DNA of 64,000 nt from Bacillus luti (GTDB lineage Bacteria; Bacillota; Bacilli; Bacillales; Bacillaceae_G): NCBI RefSeq assembly GCF_001884105.1, contig NZ_MACI01000068.1, positions 1 through 64,000 of the forward strand, in the 5' to 3' direction. Position numbers and translations under genes: made by a program. A model generated the notes under the pieces. The model was not told the origin of the DNA. It saw nothing but the letters and a program-made list of their open reading frames with translations, and did no database searches. The first letter of the stretch is position 1; the number at the start of each line of letters is the position of its first letter. Positions 27,776-35,458 of this stretch are shown here, piece after piece.

Positions 27776-28081
27776 TTATTTTTTAATCGACAATCCATAA
27801 ACTAAAGTTTCACTCGGAGTCGTAATACTAAAACCTGTCGTCTTATAATCAAGTTTCACTGTATCACCAGTGTAGTCTTTCGTAAATGAATCCATTTGTA
27901 CGATAAGATTTGCATCTTCATATACAACATCATCTGCAACATATGTATCCCAAATTAAATCGACATCAACGAAAATGCTACAAGAGTTTGTCATTGTCCC
28001 TCTAATGCGAATGATCTTTTTATCTTCACGTTCTAATCTATGTATAGCTGCTATTGCTTCATCAGTAATGCGAATGTTCAT
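27776..28081 (-). CDS. HesB/IscA-like iron-sulfur cluster biosynthesis family protein
   Basis: Protein of 101 residues beginning MNIRITDEAIAAIHRLERED, the entry typical of HesB/IscA-fold proteins (Fe-S_biosyn). The three cysteines of true A-type Fe-S carriers are not kept; only one Cys is present, in MTNSCSIF. It therefore belongs to the Bacillus-type branch of unknown role, not a proven cluster carrier. The ATG at 28081 is chosen because an AAAGG-containing leader precedes it; the longer frame starts in non-coding DNA. Confidence 0.7.
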   Translation of the reverse strand: MNIRITDEAIAAIHRLEREDKKIIRIRGTMTNSCSIFVDVDLIWDTYVADDVVYEDANLIVQMDSFTKDYTGDTVKLDYKTTGFSITTPSETLVYGLSIKK

Positions 28082-28160
28082 GGTATCCCAACCTTTATAT
28101 ATATTTCCTTTATTATTGCAAAAACAAGAGCAATAGGGAAGTAAAGAGGTTTGTAATAAA

Positions 28161-28190
28161 AAACGAGCAAACAAATTTGTTTGCTCGTTT
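28161..28190 (-). terminator. Terminator of the lysine permease gene
   Basis: Perfect 30-base palindrome (AAACGAGCAAACAAA and mirror), 6 nt past the permease stop on the minus strand, followed by T-rich sequence. Confidence 0.8.
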
Positions 28191-28195
28191 AACGT

Positions 28196-29662
28196 TTATT
28201 TCAATTCACATTTATCAAGTGGAATCACTTTTGTTTTCTTCGTAAATTTATAGCCTAACCATAGTACTAAGAAGAGTGGTAAACCGATGTAAGAAACAAG
28301 TACACCGTTCCAATCGATTGCTTCACCCATAAATGCGCCGTAGTTTTGTCCTAAAATAACGATGACACAAAGTGCAAATGCGAAGATTGGTCCGAACGGG
28401 AACCATTTTGCTCTATACGGTAAGTCTTTTAAATCTTTACCTTGTGCGATATATGCTTTACGGAAGCGATAATGACTAATTGCAATTCCAACCCATGCGA
28501 TAAAGCCAGACATTCCTGATGCATTTAATAACCAAATGTATACAACACCGTCACCGAATAAAGAAGCAATGAAAGCGATACTACCAACGATTGATGTTAC
28601 GATTAATGCGTTAACAGGTACGCCGCGGCTATCTAATTTACCAAGAAACTTCGGTGCTTTTCCTTGACGAGCTAAATCCCAAAGCATACGAGTTGATGCG
28701 TACATACCAGAGTTACCAGCAGATAGTACGGCAGTTAAAATAACAGCGTTCATAACAGAAGCAGCAAAGGCAACGCCCGCTTTTTCAAAAATAAGTGTAA
28801 ATGGACTTACTGTTACATCACTTGCAGCAAGGCTTTCAGTTGTGTAAGGAATTAATAAACCGATAACGAGAATCGCAAGGATATAGAATAAAAGAATACG
28901 CCAGAAAATTGAACGAATTGCTTTCGGAATATTGCGCTCTGGATCAGACGTTTCACCAGCAGCTACCCCAAGTAATTCAGTACCTTGGAATGAGAAACCA
29001 GCTGCCATAAATACACCGATAATTGCCATGATACCGCCATTAAATGGTGCATCTGCAACAGTGAAGTTTTTAAAGCCAACAGATTCTCCGCCCATAATGC
29101 CGAAAATCATCATAAAACCGACAATTAAAAAGATAATAATCGTAACTACTTTAATAAGTGCGAACCAATATTCAGATTCACCAAACCCTTTAACAGATAA
29201 ATAGTTTAAAAGGAAAATAATAGCTAAACATAATCCGCTCCAAATAAGAGAAGGGGTATCAGGGAACCAAAATTTCATAATTAATGTTACGGCTGCAAGT
29301 TCAGCAGCGATCGTAATCGCCCAGTTATACCAATAGTTCCATCCAAGTGCAAAACCAAGTGATGGATCAACAAATTTTGTTGCATACGTACTAAAAGATC
29401 CAGTAACAGGCATGTAAGCTGCGAGTTCAGCTAAGCTTGTCATTAAAAAATAAACCATAATACCAATTGCGGCGTATGCAACTAGTGCACCACCAGGTCC
29501 AGCTGTATGGATTACACCACCGCTGGCAAGAAATAGTCCGGTACCAATTGTACCACCGAGAGAAATCATCGTAAGGTGTCTTGATTTTAAACTACGTTTT
29601 AATTCACCTTTTCCTTTTGTAGTTTGTGTTTCAGAGGTAGTTTGATTCGTTGCGCTATTCAT
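28196..29662 (-). CDS. lysP: LysP-like lysine permease (APC superfamily)
   Basis: Amino-acid/proton symporter of 488 residues with 12 predicted helices. The APC entry motif HLTMISLGGTIGTGLFLASG is at about 29-48, with AELAAYMPVTGSFSTYATKF (about 79-98) and GFSFQGTELLGVAAGETSDP (about 222-241), all close to LysP/GabP-type carriers. Lysine specificity rests on the lysine riboswitch in its leader. The ATG at 29662 lies 8 nt behind AAAGGAG; an in-frame GTG three codons earlier overlaps that site. Confidence 0.9.
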   Translation of the reverse strand: MNSATNQTTSETQTTKGKGELKRSLKSRHLTMISLGGTIGTGLFLASGGVIHTAGPGGALVAYAAIGIMVYFLMTSLAELAAYMPVTGSFSTYATKFVDPSLGFALGWNYWYNWAITIAAELAAVTLIMKFWFPDTPSLIWSGLCLAIIFLLNYLSVKGFGESEYWFALIKVVTIIIFLIVGFMMIFGIMGGESVGFKNFTVADAPFNGGIMAIIGVFMAAGFSFQGTELLGVAAGETSDPERNIPKAIRSIFWRILLFYILAILVIGLLIPYTTESLAASDVTVSPFTLIFEKAGVAFAASVMNAVILTAVLSAGNSGMYASTRMLWDLARQGKAPKFLGKLDSRGVPVNALIVTSIVGSIAFIASLFGDGVVYIWLLNASGMSGFIAWVGIAISHYRFRKAYIAQGKDLKDLPYRAKWFPFGPIFAFALCVIVILGQNYGAFMGEAIDWNGVLVSYIGLPLFLVLWLGYKFTKKTKVIPLDKCELK

Positions 29663-29715
29663 GTTCAACACTCCTTTTCTTGTAAGATAGGAAGGAGCGG
29701 GGGAGAAAAATACAA

Positions 29716-29742
29716 AAAACCGCCAAAAGAATTAGGCGGAAC
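29716..29742 (-). terminator. Riboswitch-controlled leader terminator
   Basis: On the minus strand CCGCC, a short loop and GGCGG are followed by six T. It lies between the lysine aptamer and the lysP start, so it is the expression platform. Confidence 0.8.
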
Positions 29743-29775
29743 GTTTCACAAATAACCACCCCATCATACCCTTCC

Positions 29776-29966
29776 GTTAAGATAGCACCCCACGTTTACA
29801 CGGTAATTTTGTAAACGTGACAGTTCTGTTCCTTTCGGAGACAGCCCCAGCCCATATTTCCAGAGAAGAAATATAAACTTCGGCAACTTTTCCTTTCAAA
29901 CGGAGTCGGTGACATTCTCTGTGTCTCGTCCATTTTACTTTTAAAAGTCGCAACCTCTACCTCATC
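29776..29966 (-). promoter_or_regulatory. Lysine riboswitch (L-box)
   Basis: Minus-strand RNA with the conserved L-box order: P1 5' strand AGGTAGAGGTTGCGA, an AAAGTA element, AGTTGCCGAAG, GGGCTGGGG, CTGTCTCC, AACTGTCACG, and the closing GGGGTGCTATCTT that pairs with the start. This matches the lysC leader of B. subtilis as I recall it. Lysine binding would stabilise P1 and favour the downstream terminator, shutting off lysP. A 7-bp hairpin (29960-29978) overlaps the first P1 strand. Confidence 0.92.
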
Positions 29967-30011
29967 GGACTGATGAGGATTTATATATTGCTAAGATTTT
30001 TAATATATCGC

Positions 30012-30040
30012 AATTGTAATCACTTTCTGAATATATTGCA
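30012..30040 (-). promoter_or_regulatory. Predicted promoter of the lysP leader
   Basis: TTGCAA and TACAAT separated by exactly 17 nt on the minus strand, placed so that transcription starts about 25 nt before the aptamer. The remaining spacer up to the next + gene at 30321 shows no supported gene. Confidence 0.65.
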
Positions 30041-30320
30041 AGGAATTTTGTTAGGAAAAGTCAAAAAATATCGGTTATTGTTTAGGAAACGCTTGCAAAA
30101 CTCCACCCGAACCTACTGTTATGTAACAAAAAATAAAGAAAGAAATTGTTATACAAATGTTTCGCAAAAAATATTGAAAAACCCTTTAAAAATAAAAGAA
30201 AATTCTGAAAATATAATTCGACATAACTATCGAATGTGGTGTGGAGGGAAATAAAGAGTGAATATTCTTTATTTTTATAGTAAAATTAAAGCATTGTTTA
30301 ATTGAAAAGGGGAATTTGTG

Positions 30321-30770
30321 ATGAAATTAGAAACGGGAAGGCTATATATAGTGCCGTGTACAGAAGAGAAGCTTCGCGTTGCTGAAGAGCAAGGGTATAA
30401 CAGTGGTCCGCATATTGTAGGACATGTAGAAAACATAAAGAAAGATGCAGCTTTATTACCTTGGGGCGCATGGTATGTCATTCGAAAGGAAGATGACATC
30501 GTATTAGGTGATATAGGGTTTAAAGGGAAACCGGATGAGAATCGTACAGTAGAAATTGGTTACGGTTTTATTGAGAAATATTGGAATAAAGGATATGCTA
30601 CAGAATCTGTAGGTGAATTAATAAAGTGGGCTTTTCAGACAGGAGAAGTAGAAACGATTATTGCAGAGACACTTCTTGAAAATGATAGCTCAATCCGTGT
30701 GTTAGAAAAATTACATATGAAGAGAGTAGAAACTACAGAAGCAATGATCAATTGGAAAATAGAAAAATAA
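30321..30770 (+). CDS. GNAT family acetyltransferase (RimJ/RimL type)
   Basis: Predicted N-acetyltransferase of 149 residues. It opens KLETGRLYIVPCTEEKL, a RimJ/RimL-type entry, and holds EIGYGFIEKYWNKGYATESV (about 84-103), where WNKGYA is the acetyl-CoA loop, followed by the late motif NDSSIRVLEKLHMKRVETTE. Substrate unknown. ATG 30321 lies 8 nt behind AAGGGGA; the GTG one codon earlier is less well spaced. Monocistronic. Confidence 0.85.
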   Translation: MKLETGRLYIVPCTEEKLRVAEEQGYNSGPHIVGHVENIKKDAALLPWGAWYVIRKEDDIVLGDIGFKGKPDENRTVEIGYGFIEKYWNKGYATESVGELIKWAFQTGEVETIIAETLLENDSSIRVLEKLHMKRVETTEAMINWKIEK

Positions 30771-30806
30771 AAAATACCGCTTGAAACGAATCGGGCGGTA
30801 TTTTTT
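30770..30806. terminator. Bidirectional terminator
   Basis: AAATACCGC with a mirror GCGGTATTT around a 14-nt loop, A and T runs on the two sides, between convergent genes. Confidence 0.8.
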
Positions 30807-30811
30807 CATAA

Positions 30812-31714
30812 TTACGGTTGTATCTGTTTTTGATCTGTCGGATACCCAACTGTTGATGCATTAGAACGATTGGAATGATTACGGACAGCAATAAAAATAG
30901 ATATAATAACGACAAGACCAACTGCCACGTAAGAAAGCGAAATAATAGTTGGATCCACTTTAAATGTTGTAAGTAGTGTACGTATATTCGTAAAGATAAT
31001 AAGGCCACCAACTAATACGCCAAGTAAATGAGATGGAACGATGCGTACTAACCATGCAGCAATTGGAGCTGCGACAATGCCGCCAAGCATTAAGGAGAAT
31101 ACCCAAACCCAGCTTACTTGTTCCCAGCCAAGTGAGATGAAAAAGCCGATTGTTGCAGCGAGTGAAACAGGAAATTCACTCGTATCTACAGAACCAATCA
31201 CTTTTCTAGCTTCATTTCCTCTTGCAAGTAGTACAGGCGTCGTAATTGGCCCCCAGCCACCACCTCCAGTTGAATCGACGAATCCAGCGAATAAGCCAAG
31301 CGGAACAAGTTGTTTGGCAGACATACGTTTTTTGGAAGCGACAATTTTCTTTTGAATAAGAAATCGTAATAAAATATAAACCCCTAAAGTGAATAAGAAT
31401 ACGGAAATATACGGTTTAATTACATCGCCAGGTAAATTACTTAAAAAACATGCCCCAATAAACGCGCCAATTGCTCCAGGTAATGTAAGCCTGGAAACGG
31501 TATATTTATCAACGTTTCCAAATTTAATGTGAGATGCACCAGAAGCGGCAGTTGTAACGACTTCAGCTAAGTGAACGGAAGCGGAAGCTACAGCCGGTGC
31601 GATACCAAACATTAATAATAGTGAAGTAGAGGTTACCCCATACGCCATTCCAAGTGCTCCATCAATCAATTGAGCGAAAAATCCGATAATAGCAAATACA
31701 ATTAATTTCTGCAT
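30812..31714 (-). CDS. TauE/SafE (TSUP) family permease
   Basis: Membrane protein of 300 residues with about eight helices. The TSUP hallmarks are present: IGFFAQLIDGALGMAYGVTS (about 9-28), PAVASASVHLAEVVTTAASG and, in the second half, GLFAGFVDSTGGGGWGPITT (about 136-155), the internally repeated half-motif of the family. Members export sulfite, sulfonates or organic anions; no sulfur gene lies nearby to decide. ATG 31714 follows AGGGGGA. The leader holds a terminator-like hairpin, so expression may be attenuated. Confidence 0.88.
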   Translation of the reverse strand: MQKLIVFAIIGFFAQLIDGALGMAYGVTSTSLLLMFGIAPAVASASVHLAEVVTTAASGASHIKFGNVDKYTVSRLTLPGAIGAFIGACFLSNLPGDVIKPYISVFLFTLGVYILLRFLIQKKIVASKKRMSAKQLVPLGLFAGFVDSTGGGGWGPITTPVLLARGNEARKVIGSVDTSEFPVSLAATIGFFISLGWEQVSWVWVFSLMLGGIVAAPIAAWLVRIVPSHLLGVLVGGLIIFTNIRTLLTTFKVDPTIISLSYVAVGLVVIISIFIAVRNHSNRSNASTVGYPTDQKQIQP

Positions 31715-31743
31715 AAAAATTCCCCCTGTAATAAATAAATGAA

Positions 31744-31777
31744 AAAGGCACTTTTCCCATATGAGAAAAGTGCCTTT
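31744..31777 (-). terminator. Leader hairpin (possible attenuator) upstream of TSUP gene
   Basis: AAAGGCACTTTTC and its perfect 13-nt mirror around an 8-nt loop. Read on the minus strand it ends in five T, 30 nt before the TSUP start and downstream of the predicted promoter. Confidence 0.7.
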
Positions 31778-31811
31778 GGTTTTTCCAATCAGCAATAATG
31801 AAATTTGTTTT

Positions 31812-31841
31812 ATTATAATACACATTAATCGTATAAATCAA
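31812..31841 (-). promoter_or_regulatory. Predicted promoter of the TSUP gene
   Basis: TTGATT and consensus TATAAT with an 18-nt spacer on the minus strand. Transcription from it would cross the hairpin at 31744-31777 before reaching the gene. Confidence 0.65.
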
Positions 31842-31921
31842 CTAGGTTTTAAAGTTTTTTGAATTGAACGAAAGAAAAATAAAATATACAATAAAAGGAT
31901 GGAGAGAAAGGGGAGAAAGAC

Positions 31922-32719
31922 ATGTTACTATTTGATCATCTCGTTCACGCGATGCATTGTACACCAGAGGAAGCGGCAAAACAAATGCAGGTGCTTGGAT
32001 TTCATACTGCATTAGGCGGAGAGCATATGAATTGGGGTACTTGGAATAGTTTATGTTATTTTGATTTATCATATATAGAATTTTTAGCTGTTCAGCATGA
32101 AGAAAAAGCGAAAGAAGCAGACAATCCATTAGTACAAGAAACAGTGGTGAAATTACAAAATGGGGAAGGAATGCTACAAATCGCAATCCGAACAGATGCC
32201 ATTGAAGAACTGGCAGATAAGTTGAGTAAGCACGGTTTACATACGATAGGACCATTTGAAGGGAAACGTATGAGACAAGATGGCAGACTTTTAGAATGGA
32301 AAATGTTATTTGTTAAGCAAGAAGAGAACGGACCGAAATTACCTTTCTTTATACAGTGGAATGAAACAGATGAAGAAAGAAGAAATGATTTACGCAACGT
32401 TGGGACAATCGCGGAACATAAAAACAAAGTACAACAAATTGAAACGATTCATTACGCAGTGAAAAATGTTCGAGAAACGGTGCGGAAATGGAAAGAAATA
32501 ATGGAGCTAACTGCAAGTACAGTTATACAAAATGAAGAATGGAATGCGGAATGTCAAAGTGTATCGTTTGGTGACATTCATGTACAGTTTTGTGAACCAA
32601 TTGGCGAAGGAGTAGTGCTAAAATGCCTGAAGAATCAAGGCGAACATCCTTTTGCAGTGGAGTTTAAAGGGGAAAATAAACGAGAGCATGAAGTGTTAGG
32701 TAGTTTGTACATATATTGA
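31922..32719 (+). CDS. VOC/glyoxalase-like domain protein
   Basis: Protein of 265 residues of the vicinal oxygen chelate superfamily (glyoxalase_3-like). It begins LLFDHLVHAMHCTPEEAAKQ and continues LGFHTALGGEHMNWGTWNSL and YIEFLAVQ, the paired beta-alpha modules of this fold. The second half (about 140-260) forms another module (IETIHYAVKNVRETVRKWKE). No reaction can be named. GGAGAAAGAC precedes the ATG. Its stop overlaps the TTG start of a short downstream ORF. Confidence 0.75.
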   Translation: MLLFDHLVHAMHCTPEEAAKQMQVLGFHTALGGEHMNWGTWNSLCYFDLSYIEFLAVQHEEKAKEADNPLVQETVVKLQNGEGMLQIAIRTDAIEELADKLSKHGLHTIGPFEGKRMRQDGRLLEWKMLFVKQEENGPKLPFFIQWNETDEERRNDLRNVGTIAEHKNKVQQIETIHYAVKNVRETVRKWKEIMELTASTVIQNEEWNAECQSVSFGDIHVQFCEPIGEGVVLKCLKNQGEHPFAVEFKGENKREHEVLGSLYIY

Positions 32720-32820
32720 AAGAGAGAGTAAACCGAATTTTAGAAGATCATAATCATTTTTCATCCTATATTCCAAAATGGTATCAATCACAACATGTAG
32801 ATATAATAAACAATAAATAA
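32716..32820 (+). CDS. Small ORF (34 aa) overlapping the VOC gene stop
   Basis: TTG start overlaps the preceding TGA (TTGA), giving 34 residues that start LKERVNRILEDHNHFSSYIP and go on KWYQSQHVDIINNK. The composition looks like real protein and the overlap suggests translational coupling. It could equally be the residue of a longer lost gene. Not assigned to a family. Confidence 0.4.
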   Translation: MKERVNRILEDHNHFSSYIPKWYQSQHVDIINNK

Positions 32821-32833
32821 CGGAGGAATTCAT

Positions 32834-33577
32834 ATGGATAAAATAGCGATAATTTCAGATATACATGGTAATATTCCAGCTTTAGAATCTGTGCTACAAG
32901 ATATTAAATTAAGAGGAATCGAGCGCATTATTTGTCTTGGAGATTTAGTCGGAAAAGGCCCTCATTCAAGCGAAGTAATTGAAATCATTCGTAAAGAATG
33001 TGAAGTAGTTGTAATGGGAAACTGGGATGATTTCATTACAAAACCAACTGAATTTGAAGCATTAAAATGGCATCAAAAACAACTATCAGAAGAACAAAAT
33101 GAGTACTTAAGAAGTTTACCATTTTCCATCGAGTTTTTTATGAGCGGAAAACTCATTCGTATGTTCCACGCTTCACCGAGAAGTTTATATGAAAGAATTC
33201 AACCACACGCTGCAAGAGAAGAACGTATTAGTATGTTCGAAAATAGTGATTTGACGGAAAATATAGAAGGCGAAAGACAACCAGATGTTGTTTGCTACGG
33301 TGACGTGCACCAAGCATTCGTCCAAAATTTCAGAGGGAAAACGTTATGTAATGCCGGTAGTGTAGGAAATCCTCTTGAAATTACACAAGCTTCCTATTTA
33401 ATATTCGAAGGAACTTACAATGACAAAGAAGCAGCGAGTTTTTCCATCCAATTCGTACGAGTACCGTACGATATTGAATTAGCCATCAGACTAGCAGAAG
33501 AACTAGATATGCCAGACATCGAAGAATACAAACAAGAGTTACGGACTGCTTTATATCGAGGGTTTAAGGGGAAGTAA
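32834..33577 (+). CDS. Metallophosphoesterase (YfcE/MJ0936-like)
   Basis: Calcineurin-like phosphoesterase of 247 residues. Metal ligands lie in IISDIHGNIPALESVL (Asp and His, about 6-21), LGDLVGKGP (about 38-46), GNWDD (about 63-67), FHASP (about 112-116) and YGDVHQAF (about 156-163). This is the layout of the YfcE/MJ0936 group, phosphodiesterases or phosphatases acting on small molecules. GGAGGAATT precedes the ATG. Natural substrate unknown. Confidence 0.88.
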   Translation: MDKIAIISDIHGNIPALESVLQDIKLRGIERIICLGDLVGKGPHSSEVIEIIRKECEVVVMGNWDDFITKPTEFEALKWHQKQLSEEQNEYLRSLPFSIEFFMSGKLIRMFHASPRSLYERIQPHAAREERISMFENSDLTENIEGERQPDVVCYGDVHQAFVQNFRGKTLCNAGSVGNPLEITQASYLIFEGTYNDKEAASFSIQFVRVPYDIELAIRLAEELDMPDIEEYKQELRTALYRGFKGK

Positions 33578-33689
33578 GCCAATAATAATATATCAACGAT
33601 TCGACATAGGATATCGACTTACCGACAAGTAGTGACATAAATTATTAATCATAATTATGTTATGTAAACTTATTGTAGGAGGAAATATC

Positions 33690-34361
33690 ATGAACCGAAA
33701 AAAACACATGAAAGAAATTGTAGATCATATTTTAAAATTAAACTTAACCCATCCAACAAGAGTGGGAGTAAGTGGTATTACAGCATCAGGAAAAACAACA
33801 TTTGCAAACGAACTAGCGGAAGAAGTAAAAAAGCGAGGAGTACCAGTAACACGCGCAAGTATTGACGATTTTCATAACCCGAGAGTGATTCGCTATACGC
33901 AAGGTAAAGAATCTGCTAGAGGATATTATGAAGATGCGCACGATTATACAGCTTTTAAAGAAAGGTTATTAAAGCCTTTAGGACCTAATGGGAATTTACA
34001 GTATGAAACGATTTCTCATAACTTAATAACGGATATTCCTGTACAGAATGAACCGCTAGTAGCCCCGCAAAATATGGTATTAATAGTAGATGGAACATTC
34101 CTATTGAAAAAAGACGTTGAGCATTTATTTGATTACAAAATTTTTGTAGATACAGATTTTGAGATTGCGAGAAAACGTGGTGCGAAGCGAGAGACTGAAG
34201 CTTTTGGAAGTTATGAAGAAGCAGAGAAAATGTTTTTGAACAGATATCATGCAGCTCGTAAAATGTATATAGATGAGCATAATCCGAAAGAGTGTGCGGA
34301 TGTTATATTTCAGAATAGTGATTTAGAAAACCCAGAAGTTATATTTCATGAAAGAGAGTAA
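33690..34361 (+). CDS. Uridine kinase-like P-loop kinase
   Basis: Kinase of 223 residues with the P-loop GVSGITASGKTTFANELAEE (about 23-42; G-x4-GKT). It is followed by a nucleoside-kinase-like ASIDDFHNPRVIRYTQGKES (about 58-77), LIVDGTFLLKKD and FVDTDFEIARKRGAKRETEA. This is the pattern of the uridine kinase/phosphoribulokinase family; the phosphate acceptor is not determined. ATG 33690 follows GTAGGAGGA; the in-frame ATG 33657 has none. Confidence 0.85.
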   Translation: MNRKKHMKEIVDHILKLNLTHPTRVGVSGITASGKTTFANELAEEVKKRGVPVTRASIDDFHNPRVIRYTQGKESARGYYEDAHDYTAFKERLLKPLGPNGNLQYETISHNLITDIPVQNEPLVAPQNMVLIVDGTFLLKKDVEHLFDYKIFVDTDFEIARKRGAKRETEAFGSYEEAEKMFLNRYHAARKMYIDEHNPKECADVIFQNSDLENPEVIFHERE

Positions 34362-34500
34362 ATGCGTAATCATAAATATATGTATAACCTTATATTTATT
34401 GTTATAATTCTCGTATAATGAAATTAATTTTATGAAGTAATTTCCAGGGGATAAGGAAAAAAGGCAAGTTAAAAAACATAAAAAGGGGATAGAACATATA

Positions 34501-35325
34501 ATGAATGAAGTACTAGAACTAAAAGAAGAACTACAACAAATTAAAAATAACAATTATGCTGTACCAGAAGACGTAGATGCATATCCATATGCACAGTGGA
34601 TGCTAGATTATATCGGATCACCTGATGCAGAACTGCGTGATGATTTGATATATAGTACGCTTCACAAGTGGATTACAAATGATGTGTTTAGACAAAAAGA
34701 ATTACGAGGACTAATGTTACAAGCAATTAGCCCGGATTATTTATTTTATAAAATTGGTGAAAAGGGAACAGACTCTGTTTTCAAACGTGCATTCTCTGTT
34801 TTAATCCCGCCACTTATTTTATCTGTTCATGAAAGAGAACCATTGTTATCTGAAGAACAACTGTACAGTGTGGCAGAACAAGTGCTGGAATATGTGTATT
34901 TAGAAGAAGATGTAAGAGGTTACGTAGAAGGAAATGGCTGGGCACATTCTACGGCACATGCTGCTGATGCGCTAGATGCTTTAGCTCGTACAATACAAAA
35001 TCGTGAATTTTCATATGCGATTCTTGCCGCTGTTCGTCAAAAGGTTCGCCTAAATGACTACGTATACATCCACTTTGAGGATGAGAGATTAGTAACGCCA
35101 ATTATGTCGTTACATAACCAAAATCTCTTAACTGAAGAAGAGTGGAGCAATTGGCTACATAGTATAGCAAATGTTGAAGACATCCGACATCCGCAGCATG
35201 CTATTTTAGTACAAAATATTAGAGCTTTCTTAAGAAGTTTATATTTCAGAGTTTTAGAGACAGAGGGGAGCACAGTCTTTACAGATGATATATTGGAGAC
35301 TTTGAAGGATTTGCGTAGATATTAA
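34501..35325 (+). CDS. DUF2785 domain protein
   Basis: Soluble helical protein of 274 residues of the DUF2785 family, function unknown. It starts MNEVLELKEELQQIKNNNYA and has the conserved GWAHSTAHAADALDALART (about 142-160), whose His-rich helix is the most conserved part, and a C-terminal FLRSLYFRVLETEGSTVFTD. AAAAGGGG is upstream of the ATG. A deleted copy of its last third, including the DNA after the stop, lies at 38171-38294. Confidence 0.75.
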   Translation: MNEVLELKEELQQIKNNNYAVPEDVDAYPYAQWMLDYIGSPDAELRDDLIYSTLHKWITNDVFRQKELRGLMLQAISPDYLFYKIGEKGTDSVFKRAFSVLIPPLILSVHEREPLLSEEQLYSVAEQVLEYVYLEEDVRGYVEGNGWAHSTAHAADALDALARTIQNREFSYAILAAVRQKVRLNDYVYIHFEDERLVTPIMSLHNQNLLTEEEWSNWLHSIANVEDIRHPQHAILVQNIRAFLRSLYFRVLETEGSTVFTDDILETLKDLRRY

Positions 35326-35426
35326 AAAAGGCCTTTGAATTGGAAGTTTTAAAAGAAATCCATACTTAGAAATAAAGAGAAAATATTAATTTTGAAAAAT
35401 TTATTAGAAATTTATTTTTACATTGT

Positions 35427-35453
35427 ACCCTTTCAGTATAGGCTGAAAGGGGT
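35427..35453 (+). promoter_or_regulatory. Hairpin that covers the ribosome binding site of the hydrolase gene
   Basis: ACCCTTTCAG, 6-nt loop, CTGAAAGGGG. The AAAGGGG ribosome binding site (7 nt before the ATG at 35459) is the right arm, so the stem would block translation unless opened. Confidence 0.55.
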
Positions 35454-35458
35454 GTCAA

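Noticed and set aside
28161-28190. Perfect 30-bp palindrome considered as a protein operator
   Set aside because: It lies 6 nt after the lysP stop and reads as a terminator stem. No regulator gene is adjacent.
29966-29990. CTGATGAG on the + strand, as in hammerhead ribozyme cores
   Set aside because: The second conserved element and the three stems are missing. The motif is part of the small hairpin at the start of the lysine riboswitch leader.
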